A DNA stretch of 64,000 bases from contig JAOTON010001592.1 in NCBI GenBank assembly GCA_034440635.1, forward strand, positions 170,001 to 234,000, in the 5' to 3' direction. A program made the position numbers and the translations under genes. Shown in pieces: positions 35,641 to 46,330 of the stretch (its first letter is position 1; every line of letters starts with the position of its first letter). Source of the DNA: Lepas anatifera (Eukaryota > Arthropoda > Thecostraca > Lepadidae). A model generated the notes under the pieces. That model was given only the letters and a program-made list of their open reading frames with translations, did not search any database and was not told where the DNA came from.

Positions 35641-35959
35641 AAACATATCGCGCGCTTATTCTTTATCAACTTTTGATCTCCCTGATTCGGAATCAAACTT
35701 ATCACCCCTCTTCGTTGAGTGACGAAAAACTGTTTATTTTCTTTCACTTATCTAAGGTAACTCATGACGATTGTTTCCAAATGTGGCCAGGAAAAAATGT
35801 ATAAATTCTTTCGAAAAACCTGAAACGTATAGGGATTTATTATTCATCATTGCATCCCATGCAACTTTACATTCTGCACTAGTGAATGGTTCTTCACAAA
35901 TAGACAGCAGGGCCTAAGCTTGACCGGTTTTGGGGGCCCATGGTCTGATTGTTCTCCTC

Positions 35960-36200
35960 GACAGTGATAAACCAGGGGCGGCAGTAATCAGCCGGGGGAC
36001 AGTAAAGATTCGAGAGAGGAAGTGTCTAACCAATGACGGCTCATACATGGGCTAATTAAAAAGCAGGGCCAACATTAATTAGACCAAGGCGGCGTGAATC
36101 AGGGCCGCAATGATTAATCAGGGCGGCAGTGATAAACCAGGGGAGACAGTGATCAGCCAGGGGGTGGCAGTGATAAACCAGGGGCAGCAGTGATCGGCCA
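35960..36200. repeat. Diverged CAGGGGCGGCAGTGATCAG array, left part
   Basis: About ten diverged units of the 20-bp repeat that is homogeneous at 41120-41620. The two parts are separated by intervening sequence and the long-TIR element. Confidence 0.7.
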
Positions 36201-36446
36201 GGAGACGGTCCATCATCAGATTGAGGTTTTGGAACGCACCGACATATAGGGTTATACGGCGCCCATATCACTAAATAGAATACGTAAATAGGACATTTCC
36301 GCGCTAGTTTCAACAAGTCATGAGGTAAAACAAGTCAGGTTGTGAAAATTGTATCAGAAGATTACATAACACACATATAAAATATATAAATAGAATAAAA
36401 TTAGACATAAATACTGAAAAGATTGGAATAAAGAAATTTACATGGG

Positions 36447-36520
36447 GATGAGGTGGCTTAGTGGATAGCGTCCTTGTCTTCTAAGCCACTGGTCCCGGGT
36501 TCAAGTCCCAGTGGAGCCTC
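36447..36520 (+). pseudogene. tRNA-Arg(UCU)-like sequence, probably tRNA-derived SINE or pseudogene
   Basis: Box A TGGCTTAGTGG (36454-36464) and box B GGTTCAAGTCC (36498-36508) are well formed and correctly spaced. The anticodon position reads TCT (36480-36482). However, the 7-bp acceptor stem does not pair (GATGAGG against TGGAGCC), and the anticodon stem has mismatches. An oligo-A stretch follows. A functional tRNA is unlikely; a SINE head or decayed gene fits better. Confidence 0.55.
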
Positions 36521-38213
36521 TAAAAAAGTTTATCTGATCCCCAAAATCTTTTCCAACAGGGTGAGGGCTGGCGACGCCGCATGACCTTGGAATTTGGTGC
36601 GTCAACAATTATTATACAATTTCACACGACATACTAAGGTCAGCGACTAGGTCACATGAAATACGACGTTATGTAAAACCTGAAACTCTCCTAAGATGAA
36701 TACATGACATTAAAACTAACGCTTCTCAGATATGACATGACGCTGGTGATATCCACAGAGGGATGCTCCCCACAGAACGCTCACTCCCCAGATATCCCCA
36801 GGACACTCACTGCTCCGGGAGACGACAGTGATGAACCAGTAGGGTGTCCCAAAATACCACTTTTTCGTCTGTGCAAGCTTGCCGGTTGACACGGCATTCT
36901 CCTTTGAGTTAATAATGAGCATGCAAAATTTGGATTCGATCCTTTGAGGTTTGGTCCCCCCGCCCCCCAAAACTGGTGAAAATCGAAAATCGTTGAATTG
37001 GCTCGAAAATGGGTTCATTCGAAAGCTTATGACAGAGGAAAACATATTTCCCTCATACAAATTGATGTAAAACCACTTCTTCATCGTTTTAGAGAGCTAA
37101 GAAGTTCTGAATTGTGGTATCACTGGCCAGAGGCGGATCTAATAAACTTTTTTTTGGGGGTAACATGAGCAAAATGGGAAAACAGTGTCTTTTTTCAAGA
37201 AAATAGACCACAATTGGCCAAAGCGAGTAGAGTTTTATTACTTTTAAGGGATGACTGGATTGGTTTTCCTTGCATCCGCTACTGGTATGGACATGGCAAG
37301 TTATAAATTGTACTTCGCCTGATTTCGGGAAACAAAGCCATTTGCGGCATCACTACGGATATAAGTGCATGGTACCATTGTGACCGTTGGAATGAATATT
37401 CCATGTGTTCGTTCCTTTACAGAGTTGTCGTGTCATGAGTAATTTGCATTTAATGTTGAAGCGGTCTTCCTGAAGCAAATTGTACGATGCCTTCAGCATA
37501 CTCGAAGAAAAGATACAATGATGAAGAAGAGACAAGTCAGCAACGGGAAAAACATGCAGGTCGACCTCTGAAGTACTCCTTTACACCGTTGTGACCGTTA
37601 GAAGAAATATACCATGTTTTTGTTCCTTTACAGAATTGTCGTGTCTGGAGTAATTAAGGTGTCCCAAAATACCACTTTTTCGTCTGTGCAAGCTTGCCAG
37701 TTGACACCGCATTCTCCTTTGAGTTAATAATGAACATGCAAAATTTTGAATCGATGCTTTGAGGTTTGGTCTCCCCGCCCCCTCCCCCTTTAACTGATGA
37801 AAATGGAAAACCGTTGTATTGGCTTGAAAATTGGTTTATATGAAAGCTTATGACAGAAAAACCTATTTCCCTCATTCAAATTGATGTAAAGCACCACTTC
37901 TTGATGCTTTTATGGAGCTAAGAAGTTTCGAATTGCGAGATCACTGGCCAGAGGCGGATCTTATTTATTATTTTTATTTATTTATTTATCAGCTGCGGAC
38001 ACTTCCACACATGAGGTGGCTTTTCAAGCACCGTCGTAATGGACATGAAGTGATGCAAACTATGGAAGGAGACGGTAAGGATAAGGATAGATGAGGGTAA
38101 AGTAAGGTGGAATACTACCTGGAGGGGTCGCTGCTGCCCAAGGCGCATGCGCCCGCTGCCTCCAGGTAGTTTAAGGATGAGGAGGCGAATAAGGATAAGG
38201 ATTTCCGGCTTCT

Positions 38214-38216
38214 ACA

Positions 38217-38250
<34 letters not shown>

Positions 38251-38290
38251 ATTCACAGACAGCCAAACGCATACGCACACACACACACAT
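38214..38290. repeat. (CA)n microsatellite
   Basis: Two CA-rich runs separated by about 25 bp. Confidence 0.9.
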
Positions 38291-39261
38291 ATGCACTAAA
38301 AACAAAACTGAGGAAGATGAAGGTGAAATCGACGATGCTCGACTTCGTATTCGTTTCATTTTCGTATCCACATCCAGTTCAAAATAAGTCACTTCTTTAT
38401 TCTTCTATGAATCTTGTCTTCATGTTATAATTTTGATCTTGACTCCGTAACTTTATTTTTGAAATAAGATAACTTGGCCAAGGCCATCACCACTAGAAAG
38501 CCTTGAAAGTGGATGGAATTTTTAAACACTCTGCTCCAGACACTTCTTGTCCCAAGCGGCGTCCAAAATCACGTGCGTCGAAGCGAAAAATCAAGAGTAA
38601 AAATAGGCCGCAAAAATAGCATGGAGGACAAAACCACATTCAATATTTCATATTTTGTCTTGCTTTGTCTTATCCCGCAGATGTCTGAGGCGAATGAAAA
38701 TCAGTTCGCGATGTAGCCAAGAAAAATAACAATACGCCATTGCAATATCAACTTCGAGCGTAAGTTAGAACAGGATGAATTCCGTCAATTTCTTGAGCAC
38801 TGAAAAACACGTCCTCCCACTGTGAGCGACCGACTTGTAGTGAATAAACTTATAAACTTTTTTGGGGGTATCGCGGGAAATGTGGGGGAAAATTATTGTT
38901 TTTTTTCAAGAAAATGGACCAGAATCATCACAGTCTGTACAATTTAACCGCTTTCAAGGGCATAGCTAGATTTATTTTCCCTGGGACTGTGAATGGCATG
39001 GAAAGTGGGCGTTCATTGCACAAATATGATTGTTTCATTTTTTTCGCAACCGATTGGTGCAGTCAGAACGACACACCATATCATCAAGCCAATGGCTTTA
39101 ATGTGTTTATTCGGAAGCCCATGAATGGGAAACGAAACTTGTTCTCAGACAAAATGTTGTTAGACTGCTCCTTCTAGTTCTATATTAATATTTTTACACG
39201 TGCACGCCATCCAGCTCTTTTTCGAGATTCGGCGCTTGGAGACGGTGTGCGCAGGCTACTG

Positions 39262-40156
39262 TCAGTTCCGAGCCCTCATGTCACCTTCACGGGCAACGTC
39301 GGTGTAGTCCATGATGTATTTCACCGATCGTTCCGCGCTGTCGTTTGTGACTGCTAGATTTTCCATGAAAGCGTTCATACAGATGAAGTCTGTATCGCTC
39401 GCCGATTCCTGGGTGGTAAGCACTGGTTGCTGACGTTCATCCACCTGAATGCCAGCCAGGAGTGCGGTCGGACGAAGTCACAGAGCCTCAGCTTATATGC
39501 TCCTGACAACATCGGCTTTCCCTGTGCCAATGTTCCTGGCTATGTGACTGTCAGGGAGTGCAGCTGCTACCTCTGCATTTTCATCTGTTGACACACCCTC
39601 ACCAAACAACCAGAGGACGGCGTTTTCCCCCGTGAGATGCCAGGGTTGACGCATGATAGAGCACTGTGTGGCTTTCGCAGCACTTGGTAGCTGCCCTGAA
39701 TAGGTCTTCATGTCCGGAATAGCCTGAGGTCAAGCCGTGGAGTTCCCGCAGTCAGTAGGGCCTGCAAGAAGTATGGGTCATGAAAGAGGGCGATTAGCTC
39801 TGCAATCTGCTTGACTTGAAGGTGCTCGGCGGGGGCCATGGAGAGCTTGTCGAAGAGTATCGCCAGAAAAACAACAACAAAGAACAGCTTGAGCAGAAAA
39901 TATTTTATCTAATTCTAGGATTAGGCACCTGGTGTTGATTCATGAAGAAACTGAAGTCCTCTTGCGAAGAAGGATTGTTATTAGACCTCATGATCATTTG
40001 CAGGTTCCTTAAGAACTTGTCACTGTTACCACGAAAATAATAACCGACTGCCATGAGCTGGCGATGAAATGAATAGAGCTGGCGCTGAAATGAAAGTGTT
40101 CTCGATTCAGATTTCAGTATTACTTTAACCACACGCCTAGCGTATGCATGACACAT
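39262..40156 (-). pseudogene. Decayed coding region in the long-TIR element
   Basis: Minus-strand fragments in order are 40156-39905, about 39850-39716 (LIALFHDPYFLQALLTAGTP), 39711-39493 (QPWHLTGENAVLWLFGEGV) and 39444-39262 (NDSAERSVKYIMDY). The H-x-L-T...LFxE...NDxAERxVK series resembles, from memory, the C-terminal part of a protein family common in invertebrate repeats whose function I cannot name. Stops and frameshifts separate the fragments. It is a candidate relic of the element's own gene. Confidence 0.5.
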
Positions 40157-41119
40157 TTTTACAGCTGCTGTAAACAGTATTGCAGGGCACTCGAACGGTG
40201 ACTTATATCGCCTGGACCTCTAAAGCGATCTATCCAGCTAGTTAGTGCTTCGTTGCACTAGGCTCTTGTATGCGGAGGGCTCGGTACCTTTGGAGGATTT
40301 TACGCTTGGTCGGTAGCTGATTGGCAGGCAGCTGAAGGGATTTACCAACAAAGTCATCTCATCGTTTCAATTGATGCCTGGACTACTTCAGAGGTCAGTC
40401 CGCATGTTTTTCCCGTCGCTGACTTCTCCCTTCTTCATCATTGGATCATTTCTTCGAGTATGCTGAAGGCATCGTACAATTTGCTTCAGGTAGACTGCTT
40501 TAACATTAAATGCAAATTAGTCATGACACGACAACTCTGTAAAGGAACGAAAACATGGAATATTCATTCTAACGGTCGCAATTGTACCATGCACTTATAT
40601 CCGTAGTGATGCAGCAAATGGCTTTGTTTCCCGAAATCAGGCGAAGTACAATATATAATTTGTCATGTCCTTACCAGTGGCGGATGCAAGGAAAACCAAT
40701 CCAGCCATCCCCTTAAAAGTGATAAACTCTACTCGCTTTGGCCAATTAAGGTCTATTTTCTTGAAAACAAGACACTGTTTTCCCATTTTGCTCATGTTAC
40801 CCCCAAAAAAAAAGTTTATTAGATCCGCCTCTGGCCAGTGATACCACAATTCGGAACTTCTTAGCTCTCTAAAACGTTGAAGAAGTGGTTTTACATCAAT
40901 TTGTATGAGGGAAATATGTTTTCCTCTGTCATAAGCTTTCGAATGAACCCATTTTCGAGCCGATTCAACGATTTTCGATTTTCACCAGTTTTGGGGGGCG
41001 GGGGGGACCAAACCTCAAAGGATCGAATCCAAATTTTGCATGATCATTATTAACTCAAAGGAGAATGCGGTGTCAACCGGCAAGCTTGCACAGACGAAAA
41101 AGTGGTATTTTGGGACACC

Positions 41120-41770
41120 TAATGAACCAGGGGCGGCAGTGATCAGCCAGGGGCGGCATTGATCAGCCAGGGGCGGCAGTTACCAGTCAGGGGCGGCAGT
41201 TATCAATCAGGGGCGGCAGTGACTAGCCAGGGGCGGCAGTGATCATCCAGGGGTGGCAGTTATCAGCCAAGGGGTGGCAGTGATCAGTCAGGGGGCGGCA
41301 GTTATCACTCAGGTGGCTGCATTTATCAGTCAGGGGGCGGCAGTTATCAGTCAGGGGCGGCAGTGATTAGCCAGGGGCGGCAGTGATCAGTCAGGGGGCG
41401 GCAGTTATCAGTCAGGGGGCGGCAGTTATCAGTCAGGGGGCGGCAGTTATCAGTCAGGGGCGGCAGTTATCACTCAGGTGGCTGCATTTATCAGTCAGGG
41501 GGCGGCAGTTATCAGTCAGGGGCGGCAGTGATTAGCCAGGGGCGGCAGTGATCAGCCAGGGGCGGCAATAATCAGGGCGACTGTGGAGAACCACGGGCGG
41601 CACTGAGGGAAAGTGAAAAGCCAGGCGGAATTGATGAGTCAGAGGTGGAACCAATCAGGGTGGAAGCTATTGAGCTCGGGACGGAAAACGTGTTAGGGGC
41701 GGCACGAATCAGGGCAGCAGTGATAAGATCGGGTGACTGCTCAGGGCAGTGGTGATAAGCCAGGGGCGGC
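41120..41770. repeat. 20-bp CAGGGGCGGCAGTGATCAG tandem array
   Basis: About 30 units of 20-21 bp, most reading CAGGGGCGGCAGTTATCAGT or close variants, with a higher-order block (about 190 bp) repeated at 41280 and 41480. CAGGGGCGG matches hAT-type termini in this window, so the unit may derive from an element end. Confidence 0.9.
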
Positions 41771-42071
41771 ACATGTATTGGGGGTGCTCAGCACATGATT
41801 GGGGGTGCTTAAATTAGGATTGGGGTGCTCGGGCACCCCCAAAGAGATAGAAAATTACACCCCTGTTCTAGTACACTCCAATAAAGCAAACACAAACGGC
41901 CGCAGCTGGTGACTGTGATATTTGTTTGTACCCAACACATGCAGGACGAGCAGTGCGTAGGTACGATTGAATATTTCATTGTCAATATTATTGTGATCCA
42001 TTTATTCGCTTTCGAATGTTTTCGAAGGAGCCCATATGCTATTCGGATAATTTATGTAGTTTTGTCATGTA

Positions 42072-42260
42072 GTTAATGGGCGCATAGGTGGATCCAGGAT
42101 TGCCGATGGGGTGACACCTTCCGGGGGCGCCATCCGGTCAAGGGGACGCCCCCGGATCGGATGGGCGCCTATTTTCGCATCCTGGGGGAAGCGACATTTC
42201 AGGGGGGCGCCATCGACTTTTCAGGGGCGCCGTGACCATTTCAGGGGGCGCCGAGGGACG
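42072..42260 (+). repeat. GC-rich repeat starting CATAGGTGGATCCAGGATTG
   Basis: The same family as 31734-31500 reversed, and more distantly 976 onward. The right limit and TSD are not resolved. Confidence 0.6.
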
Positions 42261-43136
42261 ATAGGGCCCAGACGTATCGGTATTATGAGTATTATTGCTT
42301 TGAGCCGCCATAGTGTGTCCCTTTTGCTCATCAGCCGAGCAGTGGGATTTTACTTGCCAGACTGCTCTTCAAACAATTTTAAATTACCTCCAGATTTACG
42401 GAGTTTCTAAGCGTCTCCAGCTTCAAATTTCCTAGAATGTAAAAGCGGACCTTGGATTTCTTCACTGAAGGAGGCGCACCCACGAATCTTCAAGGGAGGG
42501 AATCGGACTAAGGATTTCCTCGAGGGGGCCTTCTAAATTTTTTCATTTAATGAGCGTGAAATATTTGCAAACTGAGAAATTTATAAGACGACAGGGCGGT
42601 TCCTAAAAGGAAGGGCGGAATAGTCTTGAGGCGGGCAATATATACATACTTGAAATAGTTGCAAACGGAATCACTCTCCATGCACCTAATACCTAGCATA
42701 GCATGCTTATAAAATTTAGCATTGCCCCCCAGAGACCATCTCTCGCCCGGGCGAGCGGTTCTGCCACCCCCCAAAGAGCAAGAGTTGAAGCCCCGAAGTC
42801 AACTCTTATGGGCCTCGAGATTTCTTTCTGGAAGCCTCCCCAACCGAGGCAACACATTATAAAACCCCCCAGACTAACTCATGAGGATCCCCAAGACCAA
42901 CTCTTGGGGCCCCTAAACCAGTATTCGAGCGAGTGGCGTTTAAATTCTCCAAGAAAATCTATCAGACATCACTGATGGGGGGCCTTTGCAAAGTGCTTAA
43001 GCTCAACCCAAGGAGGGGCTGTCGCCCACTCTTCCCCGTCCCCCAGGAACCGTCTAAGGGGTTGAAATTGGGCCGTGGATCTTCGGGGACGCCAGATTGC
43101 AGAGAAGGGCGCCACTACTTTGCACCCTGCGGGCCA
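42261..43136. other. Interval with diverged minisatellite, no gene
   Basis: 42720-42930 contains degenerate GAGACTAACTCATGAGGATCCCC-like units related to the minisatellites in the hAT elements at 21420 and 26340. No coding region is supported. Confidence 0.5.
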
Positions 43137-43139
43137 GTG

Positions 43140-43236
43140 AAAGGGGCGGACGTTTTATGGAGTCCAGGGGCGGATGTTTTATGGAGTCCAGGGGCGGATG
43201 TTTTATGGAGTCCAGGGGCGGATGTTTTATGGAGTC
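43140..43236 (+). repeat. 24-bp GGGGCGGATGTTTTATGGAG tandem repeat
   Basis: Four nearly identical 24-bp units. The GGGGCGGA core again matches hAT-type termini in this window. Open frames through it (repeats of GGCFMES) are by-products. Confidence 0.9.
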
Positions 43237-43368
43237 CAGGGGCGCAATGAAGAGGCGAAAGCAGTGGTGCCCGATGAGGGATGGTCTTGCTATTTTCTCT
43301 TCCCGTCATCCAGCAATCAATTCATTTAACACTTGACCCGGGACACATGAATAGCCTAGGACTGAGAT

Positions 43369-43787
43369 CAGTGGTGGATCCAGCGGAAAGGAATTTGCCC
43401 CCCCCAACGGAAAATCTTGGGAAAACTATATTTTTGCCCCCAAAGCGGCCGACCTCCTTTATACCCAGACTCCTTTTTAGTTTATGAGCAAGATTTTGGC
43501 GCTTCCAACTCTTAGCTTCAAACAGAACCAGTTGAGCTCAGTGGAGCTGCAGTTGAGTTGAGGTCATTATATTGGGTCTTGGATAGGAAACAAAATATAT
43601 GGAGTCAATATTTTTCACCTCGTGACGTTTTTTATCTTTGCCTCAAATATTCCAAATTTTACCGTCAATATATGTTATATTATTATATTATATTATACAT
43701 TATGTAAAATATATTTCATGGCAACATTTTTTTTGCTTTTTGACTTTGGTTTGCCCCTCCCAAACCGACCGGCTAGATCCGCCACTG
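43369..43787. mobile_element. hAT-type MITE, 419 bp
   Basis: The ends are CAGTGGTGGATCCAGC and the inverse of CAGTGGCGGATCTAGC. The flanks ACTGAGAT (43361-43368) and GATGAGAT (43788-43795) match at 6 of 8. Non-coding. Confidence 0.7.
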
Positions 43788-43795
43788 GATGAGAT

Positions 43796-44437
43796 CACAA
43801 CTGGTAAGCGCCCAGAGGCGCCCAGTGACATAATACACACACAGAACCCTGTTCGATGTCATTCTATTCCGTCAAAGAACAAAAAACTAATAACATTAAA
43901 AAAACTGACACCTGCATACGACAGCACACAACATATTTTCACCTATTGTTGCCTATCTTTACATCTAACCAGACAATTTAACCCCGGTAAGACACAAACC
44001 AAACGCTACTCCTACACTGAAGTATCAACAATCAACTAGGCGCTACTCAAAGTTTGATCACACCCATCAAGTTGCCCGCATTCCTCCAATGCGGGGATCT
44101 GAGAGTCACCAATCTTACTTTCTGACCCCTTGACCTCGCCATTCCGCTATTCGGCCTGGCGTCAATAATGATATGGGTACGATAAATGATAAATCCATGA
44201 GTCTTGACATCAACCAGAAAATAAAAGCATGCTCAAAAAGGTCAAACATTGTCCAAAACATTTGAGAATGCAATAGCTCACAATCGAACTTTGCTCAGCA
44301 CATAGTCCACCGCAATCACAGCACACCAGCAGCAATCATACATTGGCATAATCCACAGCACTTATGAAAACGGAAACGCTTGACAGACGCTCTGGAGCCA
44401 CTGGCTCACGCAGCGCTGAACCATCCCACCCGCTGAG
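43796..44437. other. Interval without recognised genes
   Basis: No convincing coding sequence. Its right end and the DNA after 46086 were contiguous before the next element inserted. Confidence 0.45.
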
Positions 44438-44445
44438 GTTGCGGC

Positions 44446-46078
44446 TAGAGGTGGGACTTTTTGGTCCCGCGGTCCCGGCGCCGGGACCAGGTTTGGTCCT
44501 GGCGGGACTAAAGCCGGGACCAAAGGCTAGACGCCGGGACTGTGCCGGGACCAGAGCTAGTCTGGATAAGGACAAATTCATGATAATGGTTTCCACACTT
44601 TTGGATGTGGATCCAAAGTTTCATTATTTGGAAACAACATTTTCAGATGTAATTACCATTCCTTCACTTAATTATAAAGCAACTCAGTGACACAACCAAA
44701 ATACAACCCAAAAAATGGTGAATACTGGAGTCAAAATCACTTTGAATTGAAGAAAAAGACGTTTTTTTGCATATAGATACTGGAAGGCATAAAAACAAAA
44801 GCTTGATTAAAGATAATTCTGAAATTGGCGATTGGAAATGACCGTCCCTACCAACCCCACTGTCTCAATTGCCTTCTCTCTCTAAAAAAATACTCAACAG
44901 TATTTCAAATTACCTACGTCTGTGCGTTATGTCGTGAATAAAACGTAAATGTCTTCAATTTCTTCAACAGCATTCAACTACCGCACCACGCTTCGTTGTC
45001 GTATACAACAAGAAGCAAGAAGAATAATAAAGATAAAAAACAAGTGTGCGCCACTACTGTCTTTAAAGAAAAATTCAACCAAGCAGAAGCACAAGCTTTA
45101 GTAGCCTCAAGGCTAAAAAGTATAAAAACCATGTGAAAATTCAGTTAATTTTTCTTTATTCTCTTACTAAACGTGATGATGTAATATTTGTCTTTAGTGC
45201 GCCGTCTGCAGCTGCTGTAAAATTGTTTTGTCTATTACAAGCAAATATTGTTATTGGTATTGATACTTTTAAAACTTGATTTGTTTAAAATAATTGAAAG
45301 CCGTTTTAACACGAATCAAAGAAGACATTTTGCTACTAGGTTTGCTTTCCCACCGACCTATGCTTGGCCTCCATATTTGGAAATCCATACATGGACATTA
45401 GTTTGTGTGTGTGTTGGTTGGTTGTTTGGAAGGAAGGAAAGAAGGAAGGAAGGGGTGCTTACCTAAGATAACTACCTAGGTATGTAAAACATTAATTGTC
45501 AGTTCCTTCATCCAGTGTATCAACTCGCATAATTCTTCATAAACAGCCAAAAACAGTCCTGTAGTCACATGGCAACTGTAAAAGTGATATGTCAAATTGC
45601 TCCTGTGCTTTGGTGATTTGATCTTAAGGCTCTTGAAGGTATTTGTGTCCTGACCTTCCCTGATAAAACTTAGGTATGCTTATTGATTGAATGTTTATGG
45701 ATGGACTGAAGGGCGGTGTGATACAGCTTGAATTTGGATTGATGTATAATTTCTTAGGTACCTTTTAAGGGTTTCACATGCAAACGTTTCCTCAGAGAGC
45801 ATTGTCAGATAATTTTGGCCATTTTTCATGATAGTAGGTAAGGATTTCCTGAAGCTATAGTTCATAATTTATGTTGATTTGTTTATGTAATGATGATATA
45901 AATTTGTTTAATATGTTTGGCTCTTAATCCACAAGAATTAGTATGTTTAAAAGCCAATAAGTGGGAAAAAGGCTGCCAGGACCAGGCCGGGACCGCATCT
46001 TTCTTGCCGGGACTAGGCAGGGACCAAGAAATGTTGGCCGGGATCGGGACCAGCTTTTTTCAAAAAGTCCCACCTCTA
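44446..46078. mobile_element. hAT-type element, 1.6 kb
   Basis: The ends are TAGAGGTGGGACTTTTTG and its inverse. The flanks are an exact 8-bp TSD, GTTGCGGC (44438-44445 and 46079-46086). Subterminal regions at both ends are packed with CCGGGACCA motifs, likely binding repeats. The AT-rich interior has no transposase frame. It sits 55 bp beyond the stop codon of the ISXO2-like gene, in its presumed 3' UTR or flank. Confidence 0.92.
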
Positions 46079-46133
46079 GTTGCGGCTATCCTGAGTCTCT
46101 AGCGGGCAGATACGCCTGGGTCGGATGCTGCCG

Positions 46134-46330
46134 CTACCGCTGAGGATACTGTCGTCGGATGGCCTCCACGATCCGCCAGAAGGGCCGGGTGCCGCTGCGG
46201 TCCAGACTTTGCCACCAGAGGGCAGCCAGGTGGTAGGGTAGCACCTGCGGCGTGGTCTCCGGCCGCTTCAGACGGCGAAGAGCGTACCGCGCCCTGAACC
46301 AGGCCAGCTCGGCAGCCCGGCAGCTCCCCG
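46134..46330 (-). CDS. ISXO2/Merlin transposase-like gene, last exon
   Basis: The minus-strand frame ends QYPQR at TAG (46134-46136). The segment ELAWFRARYALRRLKRPE through LPYHLAALWWQSL to FWRIVEAIRRQYP resembles the C-terminal helix region of ISXO2-like transposases. Candidate phase-0 acceptors on the minus strand are the CAG before SGSCRA (about 46331) or the GAG before LAWFRA (about 46306). The region usually holding the last catalytic residue should lie between the exons and was not clearly found, so a small exon may be missing from the model. The assignment as part of the same gene as 49493-50859 is inferred from family order and strand. Confidence 0.6.

Larger units (their letters stand above)
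36842..41119. mobile_element. Long-TIR element with 0.7 kb inverted arms
   Basis: The arms at 36842-37558 and 40399-41119 are about 720-bp inverted repeats of high identity, starting GGTGTCCCAAAATACCAC. They are flanked by TA (36840-36841 and 41120-41121), as in Tc1/mariner-type insertions. A third, direct copy of the arm start lies at about 37657-37960. The middle carries a decayed coding region on the minus strand (40156-39262). The insertion sits beside or within the 20-bp CAGGGGCGG array. Confidence 0.75.
33044..41865. mobile_element. 8.8 kb hAT-like element with nested content
   Basis: The ends are CAGGGGTGTAATTTTC and its inverse (GAAAATTACACCCCTG). Both ends also carry GGGGGTGCTC-type subterminal sequence. 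The flanks GTCTAGTA (33036-33043) and TTCTAGTA (41866-41873) match at 7 of 8 bases. Inside are a dead L1/Tx1-like LINE with a TTAA MITE, a tRNA-like sequence, a 20-bp array and a long-TIR element (36842-41119). No hAT transposase was recognised, so it is either non-autonomous or its coding region has decayed. A chance pairing of ends from two small elements is less likely given the matching flanks. Confidence 0.75.
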
